Below, piece by piece: positions 1 to 10,849 of a stretch of DNA of 64,000 bases. Numbering within the stretch: the stretch's first letter is position 1; each line of letters begins with the position of its first letter. The stretch comes from Cherax quadricarinatus (taxonomy: Eukaryota > Arthropoda > Malacostraca > Decapoda > Parastacidae): positions 770,501-834,500 of the forward strand of contig NC_091383.1 in NCBI RefSeq assembly GCF_038502225.1, read 5' to 3'. The notes beneath the pieces are model-generated. The model saw only the letters and a program-made list of their open reading frames with translations. It searched no databases and was not told where the DNA came from. A program made the translations under genes and the position numbers.

Positions 1-74
1 AACTCAGTGCAAACTTTCCATTGAGGAAATTTCATCTTTCTCTTATGTTGTCTCTTATTGTGCTAGTGACGCCC

Positions 75-240
75 CAGCTTTTCATTACATAAGAACATAA
101 GAAAGGAGGAACACTGCAGGAGGCCTGTTGGCCCATACTAGGCAGGACCTTTACAATTCATCCCAGTAACAAAACATTTGCCCATCCCAATTACGATTCT
201 TCTTTCTTTCAATGCACTGGCAGTATCTCACCAAGGCAGA
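75..240. repeat. Interspersed repeat relic, family A
   Basis: The text around 115-150 (caggaggcctgttggccca) recurs inverted near 57080-57130 and more weakly near 31000-31070, so it is a dispersed repeat rather than unique DNA. No ORF, tRNA box or terminal repeat is visible. The 60 bases before it show nothing recognisable. Confidence 0.55.
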
Positions 241-410
241 GTGACCCAAAATGAAAAATTAAAGTTTCTCAATTTAACTTTAGTAATATACACAGGAGAA
301 GGGGGTTACTAGCCCCTTGCTCCCAGCATTTTAGTCACCTCTTACGACACGCATGACTTACGGAGGAAGAATTCTGTTCCACTTCCCCATGATTATATAA
401 TAATCATAAC
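241..410. repeat. Interspersed repeat relic, family B
   Basis: A block containing 'gttactagcccct', 'gcatgacttac' and 'gttccacttcccc' has its inverted counterpart at about 17625-17800 ('ggggaagtggaac', 'gctagtaacccctt'). It is a second dispersed family, joined here to family A. Its class is unknown and it has no coding capacity. Confidence 0.55.
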
Positions 411-935
411 ATTATTATTATTCAGTGCTATATGATGCTTGTGGGTTTAGCACTAAGTTATGATTATAATAATTATTATCATTATTGATTGCCTTGCCAA
501 TTCGTTGTTGTTGATAATATATTAGTGAGAAGTAAGTGAGGAATGTTAGTTAAGATAACATCCACTAAAAACATTGATTATCAGACACTATATCTTATCT
601 ATTAGATTATCAAAGGGAAGCGCTAGAACAGTATGGGGTCATGCAGCCGCTGGGCAATGGGAGGTAATTTGACCCAGGGAGATAGCAACTTTGATTCCTT
701 GGATCAAAAACCTCCCTGAGAGGCATGAAGGCCCCCCACCCTTTTATTTTAAGTCTTATACATAATTTAAAAACTTATAACTTATTTCCATTGGGGTCCT
801 TATGTAATTATTTTTCAGTGCTGTATGACCCTGTGGGTTTAGCACTCAATTATGATTATAATAATAATCACTATCTTCATTAGTCTCAATAAAAAACTCA
901 AAATGAAGAAATGAACATATAGGGTCAAATTCATC
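411..935. other. Intergenic stretch with short repeat relics
   Basis: Two copies of a short module ('gtgggtttagcact' followed by an AT-rich 'atgattataataat' tail) lie near 450-480 and 826-870, with another relative near 22850-22890. A block at 630-735 ('gggaggtaatttgacccag' through 'aacctccctgagagg') is related in inverse orientation to 14430-14560. No gene is seen. Confidence 0.4.
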
Positions 936-1300
936 TGTAAATCACTCCCTACGAAAGTAAAAGACTGGGCAGGCGATGCAAAATGCCCCCAATAAAAAGT
1001 AGGGGCGCCATTGGTACACTAAGGGAAAACACCATAAGTGTCTGGGGCCCAAGACTGTTCAACAGCCTCCCATCAAGCATTAGGGGAATTGCCAATAAAC
1101 CCCTGGCTGCCTTCAAGAGAGAGCTGGACAGATACCTAAAGTCAGTGCCGGATCAGCCGGGCTGTGGCTCGTACGTTGGACTGCGTGCAGCCAGCAGTAA
1201 CAGCCTAGTTGATCAGGCCCTGATCAATCGGGAGGCCTGGTCGTGGACCGGGCCGTGGGGGCGTTGATCCCCGGAATAACCTCCAGGTAACCTCCAGGAA
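936..1300 (+). pseudogene. 5'-truncated LINE 'B' 3' end (RT C-terminus)
   Basis: A 94-codon open frame (983-1267) matches the last ~94 residues of the reverse-transcriptase ORF at 36588-38228: K-S-R near the start, then GPRLFN, KSVPDQPGCGSY and GLRAASSNSL. The match begins near 940, so this copy keeps only the extreme 3' end of the same family. This is the usual product of incomplete target-primed reverse transcription. It ends in the same short 'ctccaggta' repeats as the longer copy. There is no catalytic domain and no clear target-site duplication. Confidence 0.85.
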
Positions 1301-1548
1301 TATTTTAACCATATGACATGTAAACTACACTTTGTATAATACAAAGAAATAATGTTCTTTGTTTTTGTTTTGATCCAAGGAAAGAGAGAATATATCCAAT
1401 TTTTTGGATAAAGAGGCCTTCACCAGCATAAGGGCACCTTCCTTGAGAAAAAAAAAGTCAGTACAGGTCAGGCAACAAAAAAATTCAGGAAAAACATGTC
1501 TAAAATGCCTTCTCCAAATTTTAACCATAAAGAAACCTGATAGATTGA
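1301..1548. other. Intergenic, interspersed-repeat relic
   Basis: The segment 1375-1450 ('gatccaagg', 'cttcaccagcataagg', 'ccttccttgag') resembles the repeat seen near 690-730 and, inverted, near 14430-14470. The 75-codon minus-strand frame here has no recognisable features and is not called. Confidence 0.35.
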
Positions 1549-1722
1549 TCAATTAGTCATAAGATTGATGGACTGAACACATAGACTCCAGGCTGAGGGA
1601 CTGATTACCTCAAACTCCTTCTGATCTTCAACCATTCTTCTCTGTATAGGACTGATGAAGCCACTGTGTGGCAAAACGTTTCCACAGTAAAGATACCCAG
1701 GTGTTGCATATATATGTATATC
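1549..1722. repeat. Single arm of fold-back family 'gtttcgcc'
   Basis: It contains 'gactgatgaagccactgtg', 'aaaacgtttcc' and 'agatacccaggtgttgca', the hallmark end of the fold-back elements at 51356-51641 and 54597-54902. Only one arm is present, so this is a solo or truncated copy. Confidence 0.7.
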
Positions 1723-1787
1723 TAATTCATCATACATCTTAAATTGTCTTAGAATAAACTTGGCCTTGACACGATAAAGTAACCAAT

Positions 1788-2745
<958 letters not shown>

Positions 2746-2789
2746 AAATGGAAATTATCTGAGGTAAGGCAGAAGGTATCAGTGGCGAA

Positions 2790-3015
2790 CCATGGTATAC
2801 ATAACTTAATTTACATTTAAATAACAGCACATCGCTGACATATTGAATTTTTATTTTATTAAGTACGTATCCCTCATCGACGGAGGATACACAACATATA
2901 TATTCCAGCTTTATTATTGTGATTTATATTCATTATTTAACATTTAAATAACAACACATTGCTATTGTTTAATTTTTTGAGGAAAAAAAGTATTACGTAA
3001 GTATTCCTCCGCGAC
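2790..3015. repeat. Diverged direct duplication ahead of the candidate promoter
   Basis: Two copies about 130 bases apart share 'acatttaaataaca', then 'acacat(c/t)gct', then a 'cctc...cgacggagg' hairpin. The first is near 2812-2900 and the second near 2940-3025. The second runs straight into the candidate 5' exon. Confidence 0.5.
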
Positions 3016-3317
3016 GGAGGAGACAATATGGCGGCCAGAGTGAGCAGCAGCAGCTGGATTTTGTGATTTGTGAGACTTTATGCCCCTCCTGGCCCTGCCC
3101 TGCGTGTTTATATATACCCGGGGAGATGTATATACCATAGATGTGGTGGGTAGTGGCGGTGGAGGGTATATATATGTGAGTGTTGAGGGTATAATGAAGA
3201 GAGTAGTGTAGTGGTGGCTACTGGACGACCTTGTGCTAGTAGGTCATAAGTGTCAGAGTCGTGTATCAGCCACACCTGTCGTTAATGACCTAACTACTAC
3301 CATACACAACCATCACT
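3016..3317 (+). promoter_or_regulatory. Candidate promoter and 5' UTR
   Basis: Non-repetitive, relatively GC-rich DNA compared with its flanks. 'caatatggcggcc' at 3024-3036 fits the YY1-type core (AANATGGCGGC) known from many housekeeping promoters and transcript starts. A TATA-like 'gtttatatata' lies at 3107-3117. The ATG inside the YY1-like site would open only a 12-codon upstream frame. The segment leads directly to the ATG of the candidate exon at 3318. Transcription is inferred, not shown. Confidence 0.35.
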
Positions 3318-3335
3318 ATGGCCTTTAACGACTCG
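3318..3335 (+). CDS. Candidate first coding exon (MAFNDS)
   Basis: ATG GCC TTT AAC GAC TCG is followed at once by GTAAGT (3336-3341), a perfect U1-type donor. The ATG context 'atcactatgg' has G at +4. The exon ends in phase 0. A short first coding exon followed by a long intron is common in arthropod genes. I do not recognise the protein from six residues. A plus-strand continuation could be the 15-nt microexon at 11408. Without transcript data this remains a candidate. Confidence 0.35.
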
Positions 3336-3624
3336 GTAAGTAACTTTGACCTCTAGTTACCTCTGTCATAACGCCTAATATCTCTAAATAACCCATATTA
3401 ACATGTGTTAATGTTAACATGACTGGGGGGGGAGGGGTCACTAACATGATCAATATTCTGTGTTATTATTGTGCTGGTGGTGATGGAGGACCCAGGAGCT
3501 GGAGCTCTACCCTGAGCCTTCATCCTGGTGGGGCTGGCCACCTCCCGTGCGTCCACCCTTACAGGTTTAGCGCTCGTTGTAAGGTTGATATGGTAACTGC
3601 AGGACGATGAATTGTGTTGATCTG

Positions 3625-4735
3625 AGGAGGAGGATTAGAGATGATTGGTCATGATTGTTGAGTGGTCTAGTGATTAGTAGTAGTGATTGGTCTGCTATAA
3701 TGATTAGTGATTGTTGAATTACCTGGTGATGATTGGTAATGATTGGTCTAGTGTAATTGATTGGTCTAGTGATGATTAGTAGTGATTGGTCTAAAATTAT
3801 TTGTGATTATTGAATGATCTAGTGATTAGTAATGATTGGTCTACTGTAATTGATTGGTCTAGTGATGATTAGTAGTGATTGGTCTAAAATGTGATTATTG
3901 AATGATCTAGTGATTAGTAATGATTGGTCTACTGTAATTGATTGGTCTAGTGATGATTAGTAGTGATTGGTCTAAAATGATTTGTGATTGAATGATCTAG
4001 TGATTAGTAATGATTGGTCTACTGTAATTGATTGGTCTAGTGATGATTAGTAGTGATTGGTCTAAAATGATTTGTGATTATTGAATGATCTAGTGATTAG
4101 TAATGATTGGTCTACTGTAATTGATTGGTCTAGTGATGATTAGTAGTGATTGGTCTATAATTTGTGATTATTGAATGGTCTAGTGATTAGTAATGATTGG
4201 TCTACTGTAATTGATTGGTCTAGTGATGATTAGTAGTGATTGGTCTATAATTTGTGATTATTGAATGGTCTAGTGATTAGTAATGATTGGTCTACTGTAA
4301 TTGATTGGTCTAGTGATGATTAGTAGTGATTAGTCTGTAATGACTTGTGATTATTAGTGATATTCAATGGTCTAGTGATTAGTGGTGATTAATGATATTC
4401 AGTGGTCTAGATATTAGTTAGGATTGGACTATGATAATGATTGGTCTATGATTAGTGACACTGAGTGGTCTAGTTATGACTGGTCTGTGATTAGTGGTTA
4501 TTGAGTGGTCTAGTGATGACTGTCATGTGGTGGTGATTAGTGATAATATTTGATCTGATGATTGGTCTGTGATTAGTCATAGTGATTAGTCTGTGATTAG
4601 TCATAGTGATTAGTCTGTGATGATTAATCATGGTGGTGATTGGTCTGTGATTAGTAATGGTGGTGATTATGATTAATCATGGTGGTGATTAGTCTGTGAT
4701 TAGTCATGATTGGTCTAATAGTGATTGGTAATTGG
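3625..4735. repeat. Minisatellite, ~90-bp unit, degenerate ends
   Basis: The landmark 'tctactgtaattg' recurs at about 3840, 3929, 4019, 4111, 4201 and 4291, that is, every 89-93 bases. Within each unit the shorter phrase 'gattggtctagtgatgatt' and its variants repeat, so the long unit was itself built from a ~12-20-base motif. Both ends decay into irregular variants. It lies within the candidate first intron and has no coding capacity. Confidence 0.9.
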
Positions 4736-4887
4736 TTTAATTTGCTCATCTTTTTTCTAAAATAATCTCTGTGATATAATAGATTTTTAATACAGTGTAA
4801 CTCAAATTCATGGTCATCTTAAGAGTGCAGTTCTCTTATCCAACATTTTGACCAGAGAGCCTTAAGCCAGCAAGGAATAATTTCAGT
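4736..4887. other. Unassigned AT-rich DNA
   Basis: No repeat unit, ORF or RNA-like structure is seen between the 90-bp array and the following TIR element. Confidence 0.4.
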
Positions 4888-5360
4888 TACAGTTGTACCT
4901 CGAGTTTCGAACAGCTCCCACTCGAACAGTTATGTAAGTGTGTTTTTGTAAGTGTATTTTTGGGGGTCTGAAACGGTCTAATCTAAACCATACCATGGGT
5001 GGGGATAGAACCCGCGATCAGTCTCTCTCAAAACTCCAGACCGTCACGTTAGCCACAATAAGATTCGTCCAACTAGGTATATTTCTACACCATAGGTAGG
5101 TTAGCACAGGCACCACTGTGACCAAAAATGCAAGTTTTTACAGATGAATCTCCAGCTAGCGTGGCCGTGACGAACTCTAGCTCAAGTCCCCTCAGAGCCA
5201 TGGTATGGTTTGTTTGCAATCGTGTCATTACGATTTCGTGAATCATGTTAACGGTCTAATCTAATTTACATTATTCCTTATGGGAACAAATTCGTTTGGC
5301 AACGGCACTCGAACAGCCTTCTGGGACGAATTATGTATGAAATGTGAGGTACCACTGCAT
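4888..5360. mobile_element. Non-autonomous TIR element split by a SINE
   Basis: The ends read 'cagttgtacctcgag' on the left and, on the opposite strand, 'cagtggtacctcaca' on the right, with 'actcgaacag' repeated inside both ends. The two halves are separated by the SINE at 4987-5249. The ends resemble the 11915-12270 element and the Tigger/pogo-type ends elsewhere in the window. No transposase is encoded. Confidence 0.65.
4987..5249 (-). mobile_element. tRNA-derived SINE with 15-bp TSD
   Basis: Flanked by identical 15-mers 'aacggtctaatctaa' at 4972-4986 and 5250-5264, a clear target-site duplication. On the minus strand the left part reads as a tRNA-like promoter: an A-box-like 'gtggctaacgtgac' and a B-box-like 'gggttctatcc'. 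A 'gtttgcaatcgtgtcatta' tail lies near the right end. The copy at 53966-54267 shares its whole length except a missing stretch near the right end. It would depend on a LINE reverse transcriptase for movement. Confidence 0.85.
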
Positions 5361-5529
5361 TTGCTAGTTATTGTGTTGTTTAAGTAATAAGATTATTTAG
5401 GTACAGGTACACATAAGTACAATTCTCATACATGTGTAAATTACCCACCTGGATAAGCCAAAAAAGTCAGTAACTTATTTGCATTTTTTTTTTCTTTTTT
5501 TTACTTGGCACACAGTTTTTAGGATTTTG
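5361..5529. repeat. Interspersed repeat relic, family C
   Basis: The phrase set 'tttaggtacaggtacac', 'tgtaaattacccacc', 'ggataagcc' recurs at about 17610-17930, 28430-28560 and 49195-49300. Short T-rich stretches follow. No gene. Confidence 0.5.
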
Positions 5530-6900
5530 TCCCATAGCTCGATCACTAGTGCACTCGGCTCTCACACTGAGGTCTGGGGTTCAGTACCCCAGTGCAGCAG
5601 GAAACATTGGGATGTCTCCCCTCCAGACACCTACTGTCCATGTTGACCCATCAGTAACATGGGTACCTGGGTGTTAGTGGACTGGTGTGGGTCACATCCT
5701 GGGTGTTAGTGGACTGGTGTGGGTCACATCCTGGGTGTTAGTGGACTGGTGTGGGTCACATCCTGGGTGTTAGTGGACTGGTGTGGGTCACATCCTGGGT
5801 GTTAGTGGACTGGTGTGGGTCGCATCCTGGGTGTTAGTGGACTGGTGTGGGTCACATCCTGGGTGTTAGTGGACTGGTGTGGGTCACATCCTGGGTGTTA
5901 GTGGACTGGTGTGCATCACATCCTGGGTGTTAGTGGACTGGTGTGGGTCACATCCTGGGTGTTAGTGGACTGGTGTGGGTCACATCCTGGGTGTTAGTGG
6001 ACTGGTGTGGGTCACATCCTGGGTGTTAGTGGACTGGTGTGGGTCACATCCTGGGTGTTAGTGGACTGGTGTGCATCACATCCTGGGTGTTAGTGGACTG
6101 GTGTGCATCACATCCTGGGTGTTAGTGGACTGGTGTGGGTAACATCCTGGGTGTTAGTGGACTGGTGTGGGTCACATCCTGGGTGTTAGTGCACTGGTGT
6201 GGGTCACATCCTGGGTGTTAGTGGACTGGTGTGGGTCGCATCCTGGGTGTTAGTGGACTGGTGTGGGTCACATCCTGGGTGTTAGTGCACTGGTGTGGGT
6301 CACATCCTGGGTGTTAGTGGACTGGTGTGGGTCGCATCCTGGGTGTTAGTGGACTGGTGTGGGTCACATCCTGGGTGTTAGTGGACTGGTGTGCATCACA
6401 TCCTGGGTGTTAGTGGACTGGTGTGCATCACATCCTGGGTGTTAGTGGACTGGTGTGGGTCACATCCTGGGTGTTAGTGGGCTGGTGTGGGTCACATCCT
6501 GGGTGTTAGTAGACTGGTGTGGGTCACATCCTGGGTGTTAGTGGACTGGTGTGGGTCACATCCTGGGTGTTAGTGGACTGGTGTGGGTCACATCCTGGGT
6601 GTTAGTGGACTGGTGTGGGTCACATCCTGGGTGTTAGTGGACTGGTGTGGGTCACATCCTGGGTGTTAGTGCACTGGTGTGGGTCACAACTCTGGGTGTT
6701 AGTGCATTGGTGTGTGTCACATCCTGGGTGTTAGTGCATTGGTGTGGGTCACATCCTGGGACAAAATTGACTTAATTTGCGCAAAATGTTCTGCGTAACA
6801 AGGGGCTTTCTATATAGTTCTATGTCATTGTTGTCAGCTGTGGTCTGTATACCTTGTACATGTACTTTTAGAAATAGATATTATTATTGTATTGCAAATT
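5530..6900 (+). mobile_element. tRNA-derived SINE with expanded interior
   Basis: The head is tRNA-like: 'tagctcgatcactagtgc' (A-box region), then 'ggggttcagtacccc' (B box). The body 'cacctactgtccatgttga' and 'gtacctgggtgttagt' and the 3' part 'acaaaattgacttaattt' through 'cataacaaggggctttc' (in variant form) match the SINEs at 7150-7450 and 14566-14888. Between body and 3' part sits the 32-bp array (5666-6760). In the unexpanded relatives this segment occurs once. Confidence 0.8.
5666..6760 (+). repeat. 32-bp minisatellite grown inside a SINE
   Basis: The unit is 'cctgggtgttagtggactgg' followed by 'tgtgggtcacat', ~34 tandem units with only point variants (ggtcgc, gcatcac, gtgcac). The same 32 bases are present as a single copy in the sister SINEs, for example near 7268-7300 and 17399-17430. 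The array is therefore an internal duplication of SINE sequence rather than a separate satellite. Confidence 0.95.
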
Positions 6901-6924
6901 TCTGAGTGACCTATGTAGTCACAA

Positions 6925-6965
6925 ATACTACTACTACTACTACTACTACTATTACTACTGCTGCT
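6925..6965. repeat. (CTA)n microsatellite
   Basis: A short run of 'ctactacta' with a few variants, ending in 'ctgctgctg'. Confidence 0.95.
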
Positions 6966-7149
6966 GCATCCAAATTTGGTCTGGTGACCTCACAGATGCA
7001 AATTACCAGTGTTACTGCTAGGCCATGACTGACAATATTAGTCGTCCTTAGCCGTTGTATATACACTTCATTGGATTTATTTGTGAAGGAAGGCTCTAAT
7101 TGTTGACCAGATCATTTATAGGGTGGGAGAGATGAGGTGTGACTTGTGT

Positions 7150-7450
7150 GACCCGTGGCTGGGTTGGTAGCAGACTCATCTCACACATTGAGGTCTGTGG
7201 TTCAGTCCCCAATATGGGTGGAAACAAGACACCTGCTGTCTTTGTTCAGCTAGCAGTAAAATAGATACCTGGGTGTTCATTGACTGGTGTGGGTTGCATC
7301 CTGGGCTAAAATTGACCTAATTTGCACAAAATACTCTGCATAACCATGAACTTTCTGTGTAGTATGTCATTGATGTCAGCTAGGCCTGTAATACCGTGGC
7401 ATGGTTTGTTTGCAATCGTGTCATTACGATTTCGTGAGTCTTGTACATGT
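7150..7450 (+). mobile_element. tRNA-derived SINE, unexpanded copy
   Basis: The head 'gtggctgggttggtagcag' (A box) and 'ctgtggttcagtcccc' (B box) are followed by 'cacctgctgtctttgttca', one copy of the 'gatacctgggtgttcattg' segment, and the 'aaaattgacctaatttgc' 3' part. A 'ggtttgtttgcaatcgtg' tail from another SINE family is fused at 7398-7440. It is the best local reference for the state before the 32-bp expansion. Confidence 0.8.
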
Positions 7451-7655
7451 ACTTGTAGAAATTAAGATATTACTATTATGAGAAGTTTAGCCTGCTCGGG
7501 ACTCCAATGGAAATACCGTATTTCACGGCTTATGAGACTTGCTTTAGTTTCAATGGCTCGGCATTGGACATAACTGGGATAGCTACAGCCCACTCCACAC
7601 CCCAAAATTATAGCTCCCATCACTGGCCTTCAGTTTATGGGATGCTGTGTAGTTT

Positions 7656-8309
7656 TTGGAGACAGACCAACAAGGGGGTGGCACAGCTATATACTACTCA
7701 GACCAACTAGAATGTATCACTAATACTTGCACAAGGGATGAACATGGGGAATATATAATAGCTAAATTCAAATCCAAATACCTACAAAAACCTCTCACAG
7801 TGATAAACATCTACAGAATTCCACAATCAAACATTAGCCAATTTAGTCAAAACCTAGGAAGTATGATAACTGATGCACGCATGAACAAAGATCACTTACT
7901 ACTCGCAGGTAACTTCAATATAAATCTCCTGCAAGACCAGGACCCACACGTTACTGAATTCACAAACACAATGAGTAACTGCATGTTGCTACCAACAGTA
8001 ACAAAACCTACAAGAGTTACAGAGACTAGTGTTTCCCTACTTGACCACATCTGGACCAACACCATATCCCCTTTAAAATCAGGCATAATTACAGATAATA
8101 CCACAGACCACTACCCTACTTTCCTCATAACAACTCTTGGTAAAATACCCCAAGACACTACTAAAGTCACCTTCAGACTTCACAATGAGACAGCCATTAA
8201 TAACTTCACAACAGCATTAATAAACATTGACTGGCACACTGAGCTAGAAATCTATACAGATATTGACGAATGTTTTAATAATTTTCTAAAAAAAGACCCA
8301 ATGCCTTGA
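7656..8309 (+). pseudogene. LINE 'A' endonuclease domain, C-terminal part
   Basis: A 217-codon frame with the pattern of the apurinic-like endonuclease of non-LTR retrotransposons: GGGTAIYYS near residues 8-15, a 'GNFN' at 85-88 where the family normally has GDFN, 'SLLDHIWTN' near 127-135, and 'TDHYP' near 150-154 in place of the usual S-D-H. The N-terminal part is missing, so the copy is 5'-truncated. The Asp-to-Asn change at the GDFN position would be expected to disable cleavage. A single frameshift near 8290-8300 separates it from the RT frame. The usual role is nicking target DNA to prime reverse transcription. Confidence 0.85.
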
Positions 8310-8340
8310 TAACAAGCACTGCCCTAAAAAAACTAAACAG

Positions 8341-10320
8341 ATGACAGCTATGAGACTGAACAGTCCCTGGCTAACACCCAGCATTCTCAAATCCATAAAT
8401 ACAAAACACCGATATGAAAAACAGTACAGAATGGGTCACATAACCAGAGACCAAACAAAACGTTACTCGTCAATCCTAACCAGCCTGATAAGAAGGGCAA
8501 AAAAATTGTATTATGAGAACAGATTATCCAACTTACGAGGTGATATAAAAAAGACCTGGAAGACCCTATCAGAAATTCTGGGAACAAAAAAGATATCACG
8601 ACATAGCGAAATAAAATTAGCAAAATCAGATGAACCCCAACTCCCACCAACAGAAACAGCAAACAGACTCAATGATTTCTTCTCCACTATAGGTCAAAAC
8701 CTTGCCAATAATATCCCAAGCTCAGATACCCCACTAAATGACTACCTCACTGGCAACTACCCGAACACACTGTTCCTAGCTCCGACTAACCCATACGAAG
8801 TCTCCCTTATTATCAACGCACTGAAAAACAAGGCAGGAGATTTAAATACCTTACCACCCTTTATATACAAAAAAGCGTCACAAGTACTATCACCAATCAT
8901 TGCAACACTCTTTAACAAATCCATTGAATCCTCCACCTTCCCTACAGTTCTCAAAATAGCAAGGGTCACCCCGATCCATAAAGGAGGAGACCAAACAGAG
9001 TTGAATAACTATAGGCCAATATCCAATTTACACCCTCTCTCAAAAATCTTCGAAAAATTAATTCATAAACGAATCCACTCCTACCTCATCTCCCATAACA
9101 TTCTCAACCCCTGCCAGTTTGGATTCAGGCCTAATAAAAATACTAATGATGCTATTATACACATGCTAGAACATATATACACTGCAATAGAGAAAAAAGA
9201 AGTCCCACTGGGGATCTTCATTGACTTACGTAAAGCTTTTGATACAGTTGACCTTGACTTGCTCCACGTAAAATTGTCACACTATGGTATAAGAGGGCAC
9301 TCCCTCAACTACCTCAAGTCTTACCTCAGCAACAGAAGTCAATATGTGTACGCTAATGGGGCAAGCTCTTCCGCTCAACCAATTACAGTTGGTGTCCCAC
9401 AGGGAAGTGTCCTTGGCCCTCTTCTCTTTCTCCTATACATAAATGACCTACCAAATGCTTCGCAATTACTCAAACCCACACTTTTTGCAGATGACACCAC
9501 ATACGTCTTCTCTCACCCGAGCCCAGTCACGCTAGCCAATACTGTAAACACTGAATTACAGAAAATATCTACCTGGATGAGGACTAACAAACTTACACTA
9601 AACATTGACAAAACCTACTTCATTCAGTTTGGTAACAGAGCTACAGATGTACCTCTTAACATAACGATAAACGGATCACCTATCACAAAGCTAACAGAGG
9701 GAAAATTCTTAGGAATCCACCTTGATAATAGACTCAAATTTCATACACATATACAACAAATTTCTAAGAAAATTTCCAAGACTGTAGGCATACTATCGAA
9801 GATACGGTACTATGTTCCACAGTCAGCCCTCCTGGCCCTTTATCACTCTCTTATTTACCCCTATCTCACCTATGGAATTTGTGCATGGGGCTCAACAACA
9901 ACTAACCATCTCAGACCACTAATTACCCAACAAAAGGCTGCAGTTAGAATGATAACAAATTCTCACTACAGGCAGCACACACCACCAATATTCAAAACAC
10001 TCAACCTACTCACCATACAAAACATCCATACTTATTATTGCACCTATTACATACATAGAACACTTAACTCTGATATTAACCCTCCCCTCAAACATCTCCT
10101 TGCCAACCTCAACAGAACACATGACCATAATACAAGGCACAGATCACTCTTTGATGTTCCTCGTGTCCATCTCACACTATGCAAAAACTCAATGCACATA
10201 AAAGGCCCTAAAATCTGGAATTCATTACCTGTAAATATAAAAGAAACACTACCTGTTTATAAATTCAAGTCTCTTCTCAAAGTTCACTTACTCACTCAAA
10301 ACCAAATAAATACTGAATAA
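8341..10320 (+). CDS. LINE 'A' reverse transcriptase
   Basis: A 659-codon frame with the ordered RT motifs of non-LTR elements: 'ARVTPIHKGG' and 'NYRPISNLHPLSKIFEKL' (motifs 1-2), 'QFGFRPNKNT', motif A 'FIDLRKAFDTVD' with catalytic Asp near residue 295, 'GVPQGSVLGPLLFLLYIND' (351-369), and motif C 'FADDT' at 382-386. The C-terminal region (AAVRMITNSHYR, 'GPKIWNSLP') is typical of jockey/CR1/L2-like elements. No RNase H domain is visible. The frame is open upstream of the first Met and belongs to one polyprotein with the endonuclease. The RT itself looks intact, but the element as a whole is truncated and frameshifted. Confidence 0.9.
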   Translation: MTAMRLNSPWLTPSILKSINTKHRYEKQYRMGHITRDQTKRYSSILTSLIRRAKKLYYENRLSNLRGDIKKTWKTLSEILGTKKISRHSEIKLAKSDEPQLPPTETANRLNDFFSTIGQNLANNIPSSDTPLNDYLTGNYPNTLFLAPTNPYEVSLIINALKNKAGDLNTLPPFIYKKASQVLSPIIATLFNKSIESSTFPTVLKIARVTPIHKGGDQTELNNYRPISNLHPLSKIFEKLIHKRIHSYLISHNILNPCQFGFRPNKNTNDAIIHMLEHIYTAIEKKEVPLGIFIDLRKAFDTVDLDLLHVKLSHYGIRGHSLNYLKSYLSNRSQYVYANGASSSAQPITVGVPQGSVLGPLLFLLYINDLPNASQLLKPTLFADDTTYVFSHPSPVTLANTVNTELQKISTWMRTNKLTLNIDKTYFIQFGNRATDVPLNITINGSPITKLTEGKFLGIHLDNRLKFHTHIQQISKKISKTVGILSKIRYYVPQSALLALYHSLIYPYLTYGICAWGSTTTNHLRPLITQQKAAVRMITNSHYRQHTPPIFKTLNLLTIQNIHTYYCTYYIHRTLNSDINPPLKHLLANLNRTHDHNTRHRSLFDVPRVHLTLCKNSMHIKGPKIWNSLPVNIKETLPVYKFKSLLKVHLLTQNQINTE

Positions 10321-10675
10321 CTGAACCATGTAAATTGTATATCCTAAATGTTACTCACAATTATATCACACAAATGTTAAACCTAACTTTGTTATTTTTT
10401 TAAATACACTACCTAACAGAATACTCCATTCTACTGAATGTACAGCAATGCAAGCAACCATATGACCTGTCTTTGTAATACTCATTTGTGCTTTATAGTT
10501 ATCTGTTTACAATAATGTTTTATCACTGATTTCATCATTGCTTAGTTAATCTTAAGTTAATTTTAAGCCAGCCCGTAATGCTATGCATATAAGTGGCTTT
10601 GGCATGCTGCTCTTACCTGTATTTTTTGTACCTCTGTTTGTATGCTAAAATTTCTAAATAAATAAATAAATGAAC
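10321..10675 (+). mobile_element. LINE 'A' 3' UTR and tail
   Basis: AT-rich sequence after the stop ends in 'aaataaataaataaa', a short tandem 3' tail like those of CR1/L2-type LINEs rather than plain poly(A). The right edge of the host TIR element lies ~20 bases beyond. Confidence 0.7.
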
Positions 10676-10849
10676 ATGGAAAAAATGCATCTAATAAGCT
10701 GTGAAATACGGTAAGTCACTTTGACACAATCTCTGGGTTATTGTGGTGGGTAATTTACACTGTGGTAATTGTACTTATATGTACCTGTGCCTGAATAAAC
10801 TTACTTCGTCTGAAATACTGTAGTCAACTCTCTTATAAAGCTCCTCTAT
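10676..10849. other. Unassigned
   Basis: Apart from the TIR end at 10694-10713 I see only a relic with 'ggtaatttacac' and 'tgtacctgtgcctgaataaa', probably family C. Confidence 0.3.

Larger units (their letters stand above)
7514..10713. mobile_element. TIR-bounded element containing LINE 'A'
   Basis: The sequence at 7514-7533 (taccgtatttcacggcttat) and the inverse complement of 10694-10713 agree at 19 of 20 bases, one at each edge of the LINE insertion. The simplest reading is a small non-autonomous DNA transposon of unknown superfamily into which a LINE inserted. Chance similarity over 20 bases so placed is unlikely. No transposase is present. Confidence 0.6.
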
